From: Candidatus Thiodiazotropha sp. CDECU1
Lineage (GTDB): Bacteria; Pseudomonadota; Gammaproteobacteria; Chromatiales; Chromatiaceae
Direction: 5' to 3'
NCBI RefSeq assembly: GCF_963455295.1
Contig: NZ_OY734020.1
Coordinates: forward strand, 620,001-684,000
Length of the DNA: 64,000 nt
Below are positions 37,835 through 47,611 of this stretch, in pieces. Position numbers and translations under genes: made by a program. Each line of letters starts with the position of its first letter. The stretch's first letter is position 1. The notes below the pieces were generated by a model. The model ran no database searches, was not told where the DNA came from, and worked only from the letters and a program-made list of their open reading frames with translations.

Positions 37835-39448
37835 TTGAAGTTAAAAATAGTACTCGCCCAGCTCAATTTCCTTGTCGGTGATATAGAGGGTAATGCGCAA
37901 CGAATAATCGATGAGGCCAAGTCACAGGCCGGTAAGGCGGATGTGGTCGTGTTCCCTGAATTGGCGATTACCGGTTATCCACCTGAGGACCTTTTACTGC
38001 GGGATCACTTTATCCAGCGGGTGGAGCTGGCGGTTGCCAACATCATCTCCCGGGTGCGGGGCATCCACCTGGTTGTGGGATATCCACGGCGCCGGGAGGG
38101 GAAGCTCTACAACGTGGCGGGTGTCTGGTATGACGGCGATATCCTGGCGGAGTATGAGAAGCACAAGCTGCCCAACTACAGCGTATTCGATGAAAAGCGC
38201 TACTTTTCCCCGGGCAGGGAGGCGGTAACCTTCGAGTTGCAAGGTGTGCGCATCGGCTTGAGCGTGTGTGAAGATATTTGGGAGGTGGAGCCCGCCGCCA
38301 TGAGCCGTGCCGCCGGTGCGCAACTGCTGCTGAATATCAATGCCTCCCCTTTTCATATCGGTAAGGCGCCGGAACGGGAAGAGTTGGTGCAGAACCGTGC
38401 CCGGGAGAACATGCTTCCCATCATCTATGTGAACCTGGTTGGCGGGCAGGATGAGCTGGTATTCGATGGCGGTTCATTTGTGGTGGATGGGCAGGGCCGG
38501 GTCATAGAACGCCTCGATTTTTTTGCAGAGACCGCAGCTTGTATCGACCTCTGCATAGAAAATGGCACAGGAAATCCATCCAACTCGATCACCCCACTCA
38601 TGCCCGAGGAGCAGAGGGTCTACCAGGCACTCGTCACCGGGGTGAGGGATTATGTCCTGAAGAACGGATTCAACGGGGCCATTATTGGTCTCTCGGGGGG
38701 GGTCGACTCTGCCCTGACACTGGCGATTGCCGCGGATGCCCTGGGCCCGGACCAGGTGGAAGTGGTCATGATGCCATCTCGATACACCGCTGATATGAGC
38801 AACCAGGACGCCATTGCCGAGGCCGAGTTGCTGGGGGTTGAACATCGGACCATATCAATCGAGCCTGCCTTCAACGCCTTTCTGGAGATGCTGGCGGATG
38901 AATTCGCCGGTAGGGCTGTGGATGTGACTGAGGAGAATATTCAGGCACGCTGTCGCGGTATCATTCTCATGGCAATCAGCAATAAAAAAGGCCGTATCCT
39001 GCTTACCACAGGCAATAAGAGTGAGATGTCAGTGGGTTATGCAACCCTGTATGGGGACATGGCGGGTGGTTTTGCCCCTATAAAGGATGTGCCCAAGACC
39101 CTGGTCTATAGTCTATGCCACTACCGTAACTCCCTATCCCAGGTCATACCTCAGCGGGTATTGGAGAGGGCACCGTCTGCGGAGTTGGCTCCGGACCAGA
39201 AAGATAGCGATTCACTCCCGGAATATGCGGTTTTGGATGAGATATTGGAGCGATATGTTGAGCAAGATCAGTCGGTTACAGAAATCGCGGCGGCAGGGTT
39301 TGATGAAGCGACAGTTATGCGTGTGATCGACTTGGTGGATCGAAATGAGTATAAACGGCGCCAAGCGCCACCTGGTATCAAGATCACTAGGCGCGCCTAT
39401 GGACGCGACCGGCGCTATCCACTCACTTGGTCGAAGCGAAACCGTTGA
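37835..39448 (+). CDS. nadE: glutamine-dependent NAD+ synthetase
   Basis: A 537-aa two-domain enzyme: an N-terminal nitrilase-type amidase (Glu in FPELAITGYPPEDLL, Lys in EKHKLPNYSVFDE, Cys in LSVCEDIWE) that takes ammonia from glutamine, and a C-terminal PP-loop synthetase (GLSGGVDSALTLAIAADALG) that amidates deamido-NAD+. The start is TTG at 37835, with AGGAG 7 bases upstream; no ATG gives the full amidase domain. It complements nadC at 8875 in NAD synthesis. Directly follows a dispersed repeat. Confidence 0.95.
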   Translation: MKLKIVLAQLNFLVGDIEGNAQRIIDEAKSQAGKADVVVFPELAITGYPPEDLLLRDHFIQRVELAVANIISRVRGIHLVVGYPRRREGKLYNVAGVWYDGDILAEYEKHKLPNYSVFDEKRYFSPGREAVTFELQGVRIGLSVCEDIWEVEPAAMSRAAGAQLLLNINASPFHIGKAPEREELVQNRARENMLPIIYVNLVGGQDELVFDGGSFVVDGQGRVIERLDFFAETAACIDLCIENGTGNPSNSITPLMPEEQRVYQALVTGVRDYVLKNGFNGAIIGLSGGVDSALTLAIAADALGPDQVEVVMMPSRYTADMSNQDAIAEAELLGVEHRTISIEPAFNAFLEMLADEFAGRAVDVTEENIQARCRGIILMAISNKKGRILLTTGNKSEMSVGYATLYGDMAGGFAPIKDVPKTLVYSLCHYRNSLSQVIPQRVLERAPSAELAPDQKDSDSLPEYAVLDEILERYVEQDQSVTEIAAAGFDEATVMRVIDLVDRNEYKRRQAPPGIKITRRAYGRDRRYPLTWSKRNR

Positions 39449-39530
39449 CCTGCTGAAACGGATACAGGCATGGACGAGCCACTCAAGGGGGCGTTACAAT
39501 CCCGGCGTGTCAATCACTGAATTAGAATGA

Positions 39531-39896
<366 letters not shown>

Positions 39897-39919
39897 TCGT
39901 CATACGGTCCGAATCATGG

Positions 39920-40717
39920 CTACAGCGATTCAGCGGACGTCAACTCCTTCTCCGTTTCGATCCCGGCTGGTTTATTCAAGTTACCATTCGCCAAATTGAG
40001 GGTTAATACCCGCTTCGCATCTTCTGCAAGTTCGGTCATGCCTAGTCGAGTGTAGGCATCGACCATGATCTCCAGCGCCGCTTTCATCGCATCGGTGCGT
40101 TGAAACTGGGTAACCACCCTGTTGGCTCGGTTGGCGGCAGCCAGATAAGCGCCCCGCCGCATATAGTAGTTTGCGATGTGTATCTGGTATTTGGCCAGAT
40201 TGTTTCTGAGATAGAGCATTCTCTGGCGGGCGTCCGCAGAGTATTTACTCTCGGGATAGCGGCGTACCAGTTCTTCAAAATCATTGAAGGCATCGAGAGC
40301 GGCGCCGGCATCCCTCTCAGAGGGATCAGATGGCAGTATCCGACTGAAGATGCTCTGGTTCCGGTTGTAGTTGGCGATGCCTTTCATATAGTAGGCATAA
40401 TCAACATATGGGCTCTGCGGGTTCAGTTTGATAAACCTGTCCGCCGCGGTGATCGCCGAGTCGGGCTCTGAGTATTTATAGTGGGCATAGATGAGGTCGA
40501 GCTGTGACTGGGTGGCGTAACGACCGAAGGGATAGCGGGCCTGCAGTCCATTGTAGTGCTTGATGGCATCCTCATAATCCCCGTCCATCAAGGCGCTCTT
40601 GGCTTCAGAATAGAATTGGCTGGCACTCCAGTTTTTTGTGACATCGATCTGATCCGGCATGGAACAGCCAGTCAGCAGCAGTGTGACAATGATGATGGTC
40701 GAGAACTTCCAAAGCAT
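39920..40717 (-). CDS. bamD: outer-membrane assembly lipoprotein BamD
   Basis: A 265-aa lipoprotein: signal peptide with lipobox LLTGC (Cys18), then five TPR-like repeats (YSEAKSALMDGDYEDAIKHY, RFIKLNPQSPYVDYAYYMKG, FEELVRRYPESKYSADARQR). BamD is the essential BamA partner for folding outer-membrane beta-barrels. The C-terminal 20 residues are charged and variable, as usual. It reads convergently with glnB and divergently from rluD, the classic bamD-rluD-pgeF arrangement of gammaproteobacteria. Confidence 0.96.
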   Translation of the reverse strand: MLWKFSTIIIVTLLLTGCSMPDQIDVTKNWSASQFYSEAKSALMDGDYEDAIKHYNGLQARYPFGRYATQSQLDLIYAHYKYSEPDSAITAADRFIKLNPQSPYVDYAYYMKGIANYNRNQSIFSRILPSDPSERDAGAALDAFNDFEELVRRYPESKYSADARQRMLYLRNNLAKYQIHIANYYMRRGAYLAAANRANRVVTQFQRTDAMKAALEIMVDAYTRLGMTELAEDAKRVLTLNLANGNLNKPAGIETEKELTSAESL

Positions 40718-40877
40718 GGCGAATCAATACCTAGGGCCGGTTAAAGTGACGCTGAAGTATAACGGAAGGCGCTGGTTCGGTATAACCCGTTGGCTAAGAC
40801 TTCAGTGAGATACATAGTGTGGGTGAAGCGATGGATTTTGTAAAACCGCGACCTCAATGTGACAATATGGAATACCT

Positions 40878-41849
40878 ATGTCGGACGCAAAATTCATTGA
40901 CAAAGTTCCACCCCGCACCCTAGTGATCCCGGATGAGTATGCGGGCAGCCGTCTCGATCAGGTGCTGTCCGACCAATTTCCCGAGTTTTCCCGCAGTCGC
41001 CTGCAACACTGGATCAAATTGGGTCTGGTGGAACTGGACGGGCAAACATGCAAGGCCAAGCAACGGATCCGGGGGGGGGAACTGATCCGGCTTCGACCGA
41101 TTCCGCAGGATGAGGTGGAGGCCGAGGCGCAAGCCATGGAGCTGGACATTGTCTATGAGGATGCACAACTGCTGGTAATCAATAAGCCGCCCGGATTGGT
41201 GATGCACCCTGCGGCGGGAAATCCGGACGGGACCCTGTTGAATGGCCTGTTGAACCATCACCCACCACTGCAGCAGGTCCCAAGGGCCGGTATTGTCCAC
41301 CGCCTCGATAAAGAGACCAGTGGCCTGCTGGTGGTGGCAAAAACCCTGCAATCACAACATGCGCTGGTGGAGCAGTTACAGGCGCGGAGTGTAAAAAGGG
41401 AATACCTGGCGATCGTGCAGGGAGAGATGATTGCCGGCGGATCTGTTGATGCGCCAATCGGCAGGCATCCGGTCAACCGGCTGCGGATGGCGGTCAACGA
41501 AACGGGAAAACAGGCGGTCACTCACTACCGAATCGAGCAGCGTTACCGTGCTCACACCCTGTTGCGGGTCAGGCTGGAGACAGGTCGGACCCACCAGATT
41601 CGTGTCCATATGCACCACATTCGACATCCGCTGCTGGGCGATCCCCTGTATGGTGGGCGGCTCAAGCTGCCGGCAGGTATCAGTGATGAGTTGGTGACAG
41701 CGCTAAAGCAGTTCAGGCGTCAGGCGCTACACGCCACCCGGCTTGAACTACTCCACCCGGAGCTGGGCAGACCCATCGCCTGGGAGACGCCTGTGCCTGC
41801 CGATATGCGACAAATGATGGATCTCCTGGCCGAGGACGCTGGGGGATGA
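40878..41849 (+). CDS. rluD: 23S rRNA pseudouridine(1911/1915/1917) synthase
   Basis: A 323-aa RluA-type pseudouridine synthase modifying helix 69 of 23S rRNA. N-terminal S4 domain (SRLDQVLSDQFPEFSRSRLQ, about 24-43); catalytic Asp144 in IVHRLDKETSGLLVVAKT; RTHQIRVHMHHIRHPLLGDP near the end. The stop overlaps pgeF by ATGA. Divergent from bamD with about 160 bp between, which should hold both promoters. Confidence 0.96.
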   Translation: MSDAKFIDKVPPRTLVIPDEYAGSRLDQVLSDQFPEFSRSRLQHWIKLGLVELDGQTCKAKQRIRGGELIRLRPIPQDEVEAEAQAMELDIVYEDAQLLVINKPPGLVMHPAAGNPDGTLLNGLLNHHPPLQQVPRAGIVHRLDKETSGLLVVAKTLQSQHALVEQLQARSVKREYLAIVQGEMIAGGSVDAPIGRHPVNRLRMAVNETGKQAVTHYRIEQRYRAHTLLRVRLETGRTHQIRVHMHHIRHPLLGDPLYGGRLKLPAGISDELVTALKQFRRQALHATRLELLHPELGRPIAWETPVPADMRQMMDLLAEDAGG

Positions 41850-42577
41850 TCGACCTGCTGCGCCCTGTATGGCCTGCGCCTTCCCATGTGAAGGCATTGA
41901 TTACAACACGCCAGGGGGGGAGTAGTGCTGCGCCCTTCCATAGCCTGAATCTGGCTGACCACGTGGGTGATGATCCGGTCTGTGTGGCGCGCAACAGAGA
42001 GCAACTCGCACGTGAGTGCCGGCTGCCCAATAGCCCCTTTTGGCTGAATCAGGTGCACGGCTGTGAGGTGGTCTCCCCGGAGAGCGCCAATCCGGGTTGT
42101 GAGGCCGACGCGGTTTACAGCGATAGACCCGATAGGGTGTGTGCCGTACTCACCGCCGATTGCCTGCCGCTGCTGATCACTGATCGACTGGGTAGGGAGG
42201 TATGTGCGGTGCACGCGGGGTGGAGGGGGTTGGCGGCAGGTGTGATAGAAAACGCCATACAACGTTTCCAGGCTCCTGCAAAGGAGCTGTTGGTGTGGCT
42301 TGGCCCGGCCATCGGGCCGGCTGTATTCGAGGTTGGGGATGAGGTTCGTGACGTTTTCCTCGGCTATCGGCGGGAGGCAGGCCAGATGTTCACCGCCAAC
42401 CGTCCGGGACACTGGTTGGCCGATATCTATGCCCTTGCCCGGATGCGCCTGACTGATGCAGGTGTGGGATTCATCACGGGTGGCGATTATTGTACCTTAA
42501 CCCAGGACAGGCTCTTCTTCTCCTACCGCCGTGATGGCGTGACCGGTCGAATGGCAGCGCTGATCTGGCGCGAATAG
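41846..42577 (+). CDS. pgeF: peptidoglycan editing factor PgeF (YfiH)
   Basis: A 243-aa multicopper-oxidase-fold cytoplasmic protein. In E. coli it hydrolyses UDP-MurNAc carrying L-Ser instead of L-Ala, proofreading murein precursors; relatives show purine-nucleoside phosphorylase or laccase-like activity. Seen: TTRQGGSSAAPFHSLNLADHVGDD, ADCLPLLI, VHAGWRGLAAGVIENAI and the C-terminal RRDGVTGRMAALIW. The zinc/copper-binding His and Cys (TADC and HAGW) are kept. Translationally coupled to rluD. Confidence 0.93.
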   Translation: MIDLLRPVWPAPSHVKALITTRQGGSSAAPFHSLNLADHVGDDPVCVARNREQLARECRLPNSPFWLNQVHGCEVVSPESANPGCEADAVYSDRPDRVCAVLTADCLPLLITDRLGREVCAVHAGWRGLAAGVIENAIQRFQAPAKELLVWLGPAIGPAVFEVGDEVRDVFLGYRREAGQMFTANRPGHWLADIYALARMRLTDAGVGFITGGDYCTLTQDRLFFSYRRDGVTGRMAALIWRE

Positions 42578-42675
42578 ATTGGTCGAGAATCAATGGATTT
42601 TGTTTCTGGACCAATACCAGGCACTCATTTATCCTGCGTGAGAATGTGTCTCACTATTGTCTTTGAGGAGAGAAA

Positions 42676-43194
42676 ATGAATTGGCTGATGCTGACCCTGG
42701 TGGGTGAAGACCAACCGGGAATTGTTGCCCAGGTGACCGATGCCCTCTATCGTGGCGGTTGTATCCTGGGGGAGACTTCGATGATTCGCTTGGGCGGCAA
42801 CTTCTCCATCATGATGATGGTGGATGGGGGGCACGGTGAACAAACCCTGACGAGCCTGATCGAACCTGTGGCCGAACAGCTGCAGCTGAAATTTCACCTC
42901 GATCCCATGGGTGGCGGCCTGCACCAGCACCGGGTACCCAATTTCCAGGTCAGGGTGAATGGCGCGGATCGTGCCGGTATTGTGGCAAAGGTGACCGGTG
43001 CCCTTGCGGAATGCGGTTTCAATATCCTCGAGCTGGCATCGGATGTGGTTGGCGATTCGGAAAAACCTGTCTACATCATGACCATACAGGGATATGCGGA
43101 GTCTGAAATCGAGGCCCTCGAATCCGCCTTACGCCCGCTTGCGGTGGAGGGCATCGATGTGCATGTCTCATCCATCGAGACCCTGATCGGCTGA
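42676..43194 (+). CDS. gcvR: glycine cleavage system regulator GcvR-like, tandem ACT
   Basis: A 172-aa protein of two ACT domains: LMLTLVGEDQPGIVAQVTDA (about 5-24) and FQVRVNGADRAGIVAKVTGA (about 92-111), both with the ligand-binding D-x-P/A-G-I-V turn. GcvR binds GcvA in the presence or absence of glycine to control gcvTHP. Here no gcv genes are near, and the partner is unknown, so the symbol follows the family. It lies 4 bp before def. Confidence 0.85.
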   Translation: MNWLMLTLVGEDQPGIVAQVTDALYRGGCILGETSMIRLGGNFSIMMMVDGGHGEQTLTSLIEPVAEQLQLKFHLDPMGGGLHQHRVPNFQVRVNGADRAGIVAKVTGALAECGFNILELASDVVGDSEKPVYIMTIQGYAESEIEALESALRPLAVEGIDVHVSSIETLIG

Positions 43195-43198
43195 AACC

Positions 43199-43735
43199 AT
43201 GGCGATACTGGAAATATTGAAGCTGCCGGACCCGAGACTCAAGCAGGTGGCAGACGAGGTCACCCGCTTCGATGACGAACTGCATGCTTTTATTACCGAT
43301 CTGGAAGAGACACGACAGACGGGACCGGCCGCAGTCGGTATCGCAGCGCCGCAGGTGGCGAGGTCTCAACGCATCGTTATATTGGATTGTTCCACGACCA
43401 GAAAGCCGGTGCCGAACCATGGTCATCTGATCCTGGTCAATCCGGAGATCACCGAATGGGATGGTTTCGAACTGGGGCGCGAGGGTTGTCTGTCGGTACC
43501 GGATTATACCGGTAATGTGATTCGGGCAGAGCGAATCAAGGTGCGTTCACAAGACCCTCAGGGTGAAGAGCATGAATTCGAGATGGAGGGATTCGAAGCC
43601 AGGGCATTGCAGCATGAGGTGGATCATCTCGATGGCATCCTCTTCATAGATCGCCTGGTGAGCCGACGCACTGACCTGTTTCAGCGCAAGGTCTATCAGA
43701 AGGGCGGTAAAAAAGGAGATGCTTCAGCAAAATAA
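43199..43735 (+). CDS. def: peptide deformylase
   Basis: A 178-aa metalloenzyme that removes the formyl group from nascent chains. The three motifs are intact: GIAAPQV (46-52, first residue G), EGCLSVP (95-101, metal Cys97) and QHEVDHLDG (138-146, two metal His and catalytic Glu). It sits after gcvR rather than in the usual def-fmt operon, so it may be a second copy; no fmt is in the window. The downstream gap holds a dispersed repeat. Confidence 0.95.
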   Translation: MAILEILKLPDPRLKQVADEVTRFDDELHAFITDLEETRQTGPAAVGIAAPQVARSQRIVILDCSTTRKPVPNHGHLILVNPEITEWDGFELGREGCLSVPDYTGNVIRAERIKVRSQDPQGEEHEFEMEGFEARALQHEVDHLDGILFIDRLVSRRTDLFQRKVYQKGGKKGDASAK

Positions 43736-43787
43736 GCGTGCTGCGTGATTTTATAGTGTGCCAATCAACAAGTTGTACAAGATTTGA

Positions 43788-43926
43788 CCGCAAATATACG
43801 CCAATCACCGCAAATTATCGCAAACGGAATGACAATGAGTATAACCACAGTGAATTCCATTGGTTGGTATTTATTCTCACAGCTAATAAATCGCGTTTAT
43901 TTGCGGTGATTGGCGTTCATTTGCGG
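43788..43926. repeat. palindromic repeat, outer-arm type
   Basis: Arm 43788-43822 (starting CCGCAAATATACGCCAATCA) pairs with 43892-43926 (ending GGCGTTCATTTGCGG), about 35 bp with a few mismatches. The CGCAAAT/ATTTGCG units match the outer arms of copies at 25.3 and 37.6 kb, but the GTAGGGTGCGG inner arms are absent; the loop of 70 bp is unrelated. It ends 24 bp before the acyltransferase gene. Confidence 0.75.
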
Positions 43927-43949
43927 CTTGTTTTTATGATGACTCCCGA

Positions 43950-44636
43950 GTGAATACATTTACACTAATTGTATTACTGATCTTCCTGGTTATGGCCATC
44001 GCATTGCTGAGCAGGCGCTGCCGGGAAGCACAGCGAGCGGAGTGGGGTGCCGCCTGGCTGAATTGGCTGGATGGATTCAATCGGCTCTTCTGCCAGGTCT
44101 ATCATCGACTGCCCCAAATTGAAATGCCGTTGCCTGAATCAGGGGGGGCGATCGCTGTATCGAATCACGTTTCGGGGCTCGATCCCCTGTTGATGTTGGC
44201 ATCCAGTAACCGGCCACTGCGGTTTCTCATCGCCCGGGAGCAGTATGAGCGGTATGGTTTGCAATGGCTGTTCCGCGCGGTGGGTTGCATCCCGGTGGAT
44301 CGGCAAAATTCTCCTGAGAAGGCGATGCGCCTGGCGATCAAGGCGCTGCGTGACGGTGAGATCGTTGCCCTGTTTCCCCATGGCAAGATCCATCTCGACT
44401 CTGATCCTCCGCGTAAGATCAAGGCCGGGGCGGCGCGCCTGGCAGCGTTGACCGGGTTGCCCCTGATTCCGATGCGTATCAGTGGCGTGAGTGGTCAGGG
44501 TGGCGTCATGCTTCCGGTTTTTATGCGTGGACATGCACAGATTCAACTCCTGCCGGTGATTGAGGTGGGTGATCAATCGCCGGAGAATCTGAATAATGCG
44601 ATTCAACATGCGCTAGATCAGATACCTCAACAATGA
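43950..44636 (+). CDS. PlsC-family lysophospholipid acyltransferase
   Basis: A 228-aa membrane-bound acyltransferase predicted to acylate lysophosphatidate or a related lipid. It has an N-terminal helix (FTLIVLLIFLVMAIALL), the catalytic H-x4-D box NHVSGLD (about 70-76), and RVGCIPVDR-like motif (AVGCIPVDR). Motif III reads LFPHGKIHLD where PlsC usually has FPEGTRS, so the lipid substrate may differ; this points to a subfamily rather than the housekeeping PlsC. It starts with GTG at 43950 overlapping no other gene. Confidence 0.85.
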   Translation: MNTFTLIVLLIFLVMAIALLSRRCREAQRAEWGAAWLNWLDGFNRLFCQVYHRLPQIEMPLPESGGAIAVSNHVSGLDPLLMLASSNRPLRFLIAREQYERYGLQWLFRAVGCIPVDRQNSPEKAMRLAIKALRDGEIVALFPHGKIHLDSDPPRKIKAGAARLAALTGLPLIPMRISGVSGQGGVMLPVFMRGHAQIQLLPVIEVGDQSPENLNNAIQHALDQIPQQ

Positions 44637-44708
44637 ACATCTGGTCTCCTGATAACACAGCAAGTATGATTGGGCGAAATTTTGAGTAGGGTCTCCTAAG
44701 GTTTAACA

Positions 44709-46034
44709 ATGAAAGTTACAGTTTTTGGTTCTGGATATGTCGGCTTGGTTACAGGCGCCTGCCTGGCCGAGGTTGGAAACGATGTGGTCTGCATGGATGT
44801 GGACGAGCACAAAATAGCGATGCTCAAGCAGGGTGAGATCCCTATCTATGAACCGGGTCTCGATGCCATGGTGGAACGCAATGCCAATGCAGGCCGGTTG
44901 CAGTTCACCACTGATGCCGCCGAGGCGGTGGCACACGGGCTGTTCCAGTTCATCGCGGTCGGCACACCCCCTGACGAGGATGGCTCGGCGGATCTGCAGT
45001 ATGTGCTGGCGGTGGCCAAATCGATCGCGGAGCACATGGATGACTATCGAGTCATCGTGGATAAATCCACCGTTCCCGTGGGTACAGCGGACAGGGTGAG
45101 GGAACGAGTCAACGAGACCATGCAGGCCCAAGGCAAGCAGGTGGAGTTCGATGTGGTCTCCAATCCGGAATTTCTCAAGGAGGGTGCGGCCCTCGACGAT
45201 TTCATGAAACCTGACAGGATCATCATCGGCACCGATAATCCAAGGACCACAGAGCTGCTACGTGCCCTGTATACCCCATTCAACAGGAATCACGATCGTC
45301 TGATCGCCATGGATATCCGTTCCGCCGAGCTGACCAAGTATGCGGCAAACGCCATCCTCGCCACCAAGATCAGTTTTATGAATGAACTCTCCAACCTGGC
45401 GGAGCGGCTGGGTGCCGATATCGAACAGGTGCGGCATGGCATCGGTTCAGATACCCGTATCGGTTATGACTTCATCTATCCGGGGTGTGGCTATGGTGGC
45501 TCCTGTTTTCCCAAGGATGTCAATGCGTTGGAGCGTACCGCCCGGGAAGTGGATTATGATGCCCAACTCTTGACAGCGGTGGAGGCGGTCAACTATCGCC
45601 AGAAGCGGGTGCTGTTCGAAAAGATCAACCGCCACTTCTCGGGTGAACTGAAAGGTAAGACCTTTGCCCTTTGGGGGCTCTCATTCAAGCCCAACACCGA
45701 TGACATGCGGGAGGCTTCCAGCCGGGTGCTGATGGAGGCGCTGTGGGATGCCGGTGCCAAGGTGCAGGCGTTCGACCCGGAGGCCATGGAGGAGTGCCAT
45801 CGGATCTATGGCGAGCGTGAAGATCTGGTCTACTGCAAGGATCAGGAAAGTACCCTGCAAGGTGCCGATGCCCTGGTGGTGGTAACCGAGTGGCAGGTCT
45901 TTCGTAGTCCCGATTTCGAGCATATCAAGCTGGCACTCAGCGAGCCGGTCATATTTGATGGTCGCAACATCTATGATCCCAAGCGTATGCAGGAGGCCGG
46001 TTTCAGCTACTACGCCATCGGCCGAGGCGACTGA
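44709..46034 (+). CDS. ugd: UDP-glucose 6-dehydrogenase
   Basis: A 441-aa NAD-dependent enzyme oxidising UDP-glucose to UDP-glucuronate for polysaccharide synthesis. Rossmann start [34 protein letters not shown]; the mid-domain [20 protein letters not shown]; the catalytic Cys in [13 protein letters not shown] near 260; and the C-terminal UDP-binding domain with [15 protein letters not shown]. Length and order are those of standard bacterial Ugd. It stands alone without other polysaccharide genes. Confidence 0.96.
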   Translation: MKVTVFGSGYVGLVTGACLAEVGNDVVCMDVDEHKIAMLKQGEIPIYEPGLDAMVERNANAGRLQFTTDAAEAVAHGLFQFIAVGTPPDEDGSADLQYVLAVAKSIAEHMDDYRVIVDKSTVPVGTADRVRERVNETMQAQGKQVEFDVVSNPEFLKEGAALDDFMKPDRIIIGTDNPRTTELLRALYTPFNRNHDRLIAMDIRSAELTKYAANAILATKISFMNELSNLAERLGADIEQVRHGIGSDTRIGYDFIYPGCGYGGSCFPKDVNALERTAREVDYDAQLLTAVEAVNYRQKRVLFEKINRHFSGELKGKTFALWGLSFKPNTDDMREASSRVLMEALWDAGAKVQAFDPEAMEECHRIYGEREDLVYCKDQESTLQGADALVVVTEWQVFRSPDFEHIKLALSEPVIFDGRNIYDPKRMQEAGFSYYAIGRGD

Positions 46035-46189
46035 TTTCTGAGTTCGGAGTCCTGTTGTACAACCGTCCTCTGTGAACCGAAGGCAGGCCTCCCACTGGGC
46101 TTCCGCCAGCTGGGGTGGTGTCACCTATAATCGGTAAAGTAAGCGGCGTGCCAGTCGCTACTTGATAAGGAACACCTCACCCCAGGCAT

Positions 46190-47488
46190 ATGGACTCAGT
46201 GATAGATCCCGATCCCTATATCAAGCTGGTCACGGAACTTGGCGATATGCGTCAGGTAGTAGCCATTGATGATATCCGTAATCACCAGGGTGCCACTCTG
46301 ATACAACGGGGGGAATCGGTTGACAGTGCTAAATATGATCGGTTGGCGGGCCATCAGTTATTGCGACCATTGGACTATTCCCTGGCTGTGGAGGATAGGG
46401 TCACGGCAGACAGGCTTATGCTTGATGGGAAGGGTTTACTCCACAGTGAACCTGAGCTGGAGCAGGCCATTGATAAGCGTTTCATCCAGCGAGATCTACT
46501 CACCCCGATCGGAACAATCCCCCTTGAGCCACAGTTGGCATTCAAGCTGACGGTATGCCGGGAACGCTGTGTTGAACGTTATCAGCACATGCTGCGGGTA
46601 GCACTGGTTGCGCTCTATATCGTATCCCGCTTGAGGTGGCCTGCTGATGACAGGCAGGAGCTGGCGACAGCTGCCCTGTTTCAGGATCTGGGCGAGATGC
46701 ATCTGGTGCCTGATCTGTTTACCAGCCGGCAGCCGTTGTCGATGGCGCAGCATCGTCAAATCTACTCTCATCCGAGCATCGCCTATCGGTTTCTGAAACC
46801 ATTCCCTAACTACCATCCCCGCATCAGCGAGGCGGTTCATCAGCATCATGAAAGACTCGACGGCAGCGGCTATCCCAATGGCCTGTCTGGAGAGGAGATC
46901 ATTCCTGCGGCGCGTGTGCTCGGTGCAGCCGAGCTGCTGACCGCGGTCCGACTGGAACGTAAGAACAACAGCGGTAGACTCTTCTCCACCGCGGAGGTGT
47001 TGAAATTCAATGCTGACCGTTTTGGCAAGGATATCATTATGCCACTGATCGAATCGGCAAAACGGTTGGATGGATCTGCGGATAAGGCCGCTCCGGCTGG
47101 TAGTGTCAATAAAACTATCCTGCAGGCGCGTATGAAATTGTTGAATGATATATTGCAGGGTGCCGATGGGATCGATGTCAGCGGCGATAACGAAATGGCA
47201 TTGTTCATCGTGAAACAGCTACAGCGTTTGACTGGCATGGCACAACGCTGTGGATTCGATCTGCGTGCCCCGGTCAAGCTGTTGAACATCATCGGTGATG
47301 AGGAGCGAGCGCTCTCGGAACTGGATGCCCTGGTCAGAGAGATGATCTATCTTGTCCAGAGTACAGCCAGAGAGGCGCTGAGAAGATGGGTAAATGATGA
47401 AACCCCTGCCCAGGATCAGGCACCCCTTACAAAGTGGCTGAGACATGTGGATTTGACCTTGTATAGTGCCGGTTTTCTCTCCCACTGA
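46190..47488 (+). CDS. HD-GYP-type protein with degenerate HD
   Basis: A 432-aa protein with a variable N-terminal half and an HD-GYP region (about 125-245). The GYP signature HHERLDGSGYP (219-229) and SHPSIAYRFL (193-202) are present, but the metal-binding HD doublet reads FQDLGE (164-169), Gln replacing His165. Active HD-GYP enzymes hydrolyse cyclic di-GMP through a di-iron site needing this His, so this one is probably a c-di-GMP sensor or weakly active. The C-terminal 180 residues are helical and unrecognised. No neighbours share its strand closely except VanZ. Confidence 0.85.
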   Translation: MDSVIDPDPYIKLVTELGDMRQVVAIDDIRNHQGATLIQRGESVDSAKYDRLAGHQLLRPLDYSLAVEDRVTADRLMLDGKGLLHSEPELEQAIDKRFIQRDLLTPIGTIPLEPQLAFKLTVCRERCVERYQHMLRVALVALYIVSRLRWPADDRQELATAALFQDLGEMHLVPDLFTSRQPLSMAQHRQIYSHPSIAYRFLKPFPNYHPRISEAVHQHHERLDGSGYPNGLSGEEIIPAARVLGAAELLTAVRLERKNNSGRLFSTAEVLKFNADRFGKDIIMPLIESAKRLDGSADKAAPAGSVNKTILQARMKLLNDILQGADGIDVSGDNEMALFIVKQLQRLTGMAQRCGFDLRAPVKLLNIIGDEERALSELDALVREMIYLVQSTAREALRRWVNDETPAQDQAPLTKWLRHVDLTLYSAGFLSH

Positions 47489-47611
47489 GCCATGCTCGAT
47501 GCCTCTCAGGCATTGCTTCAATCAGCAAACGATCATCTGACTCGGCAGGTAGCTGGTTTCCCACTAAAAAGCATGCTTAACTCTGACCTCAACACTATGG
47601 AATGATAGCGT

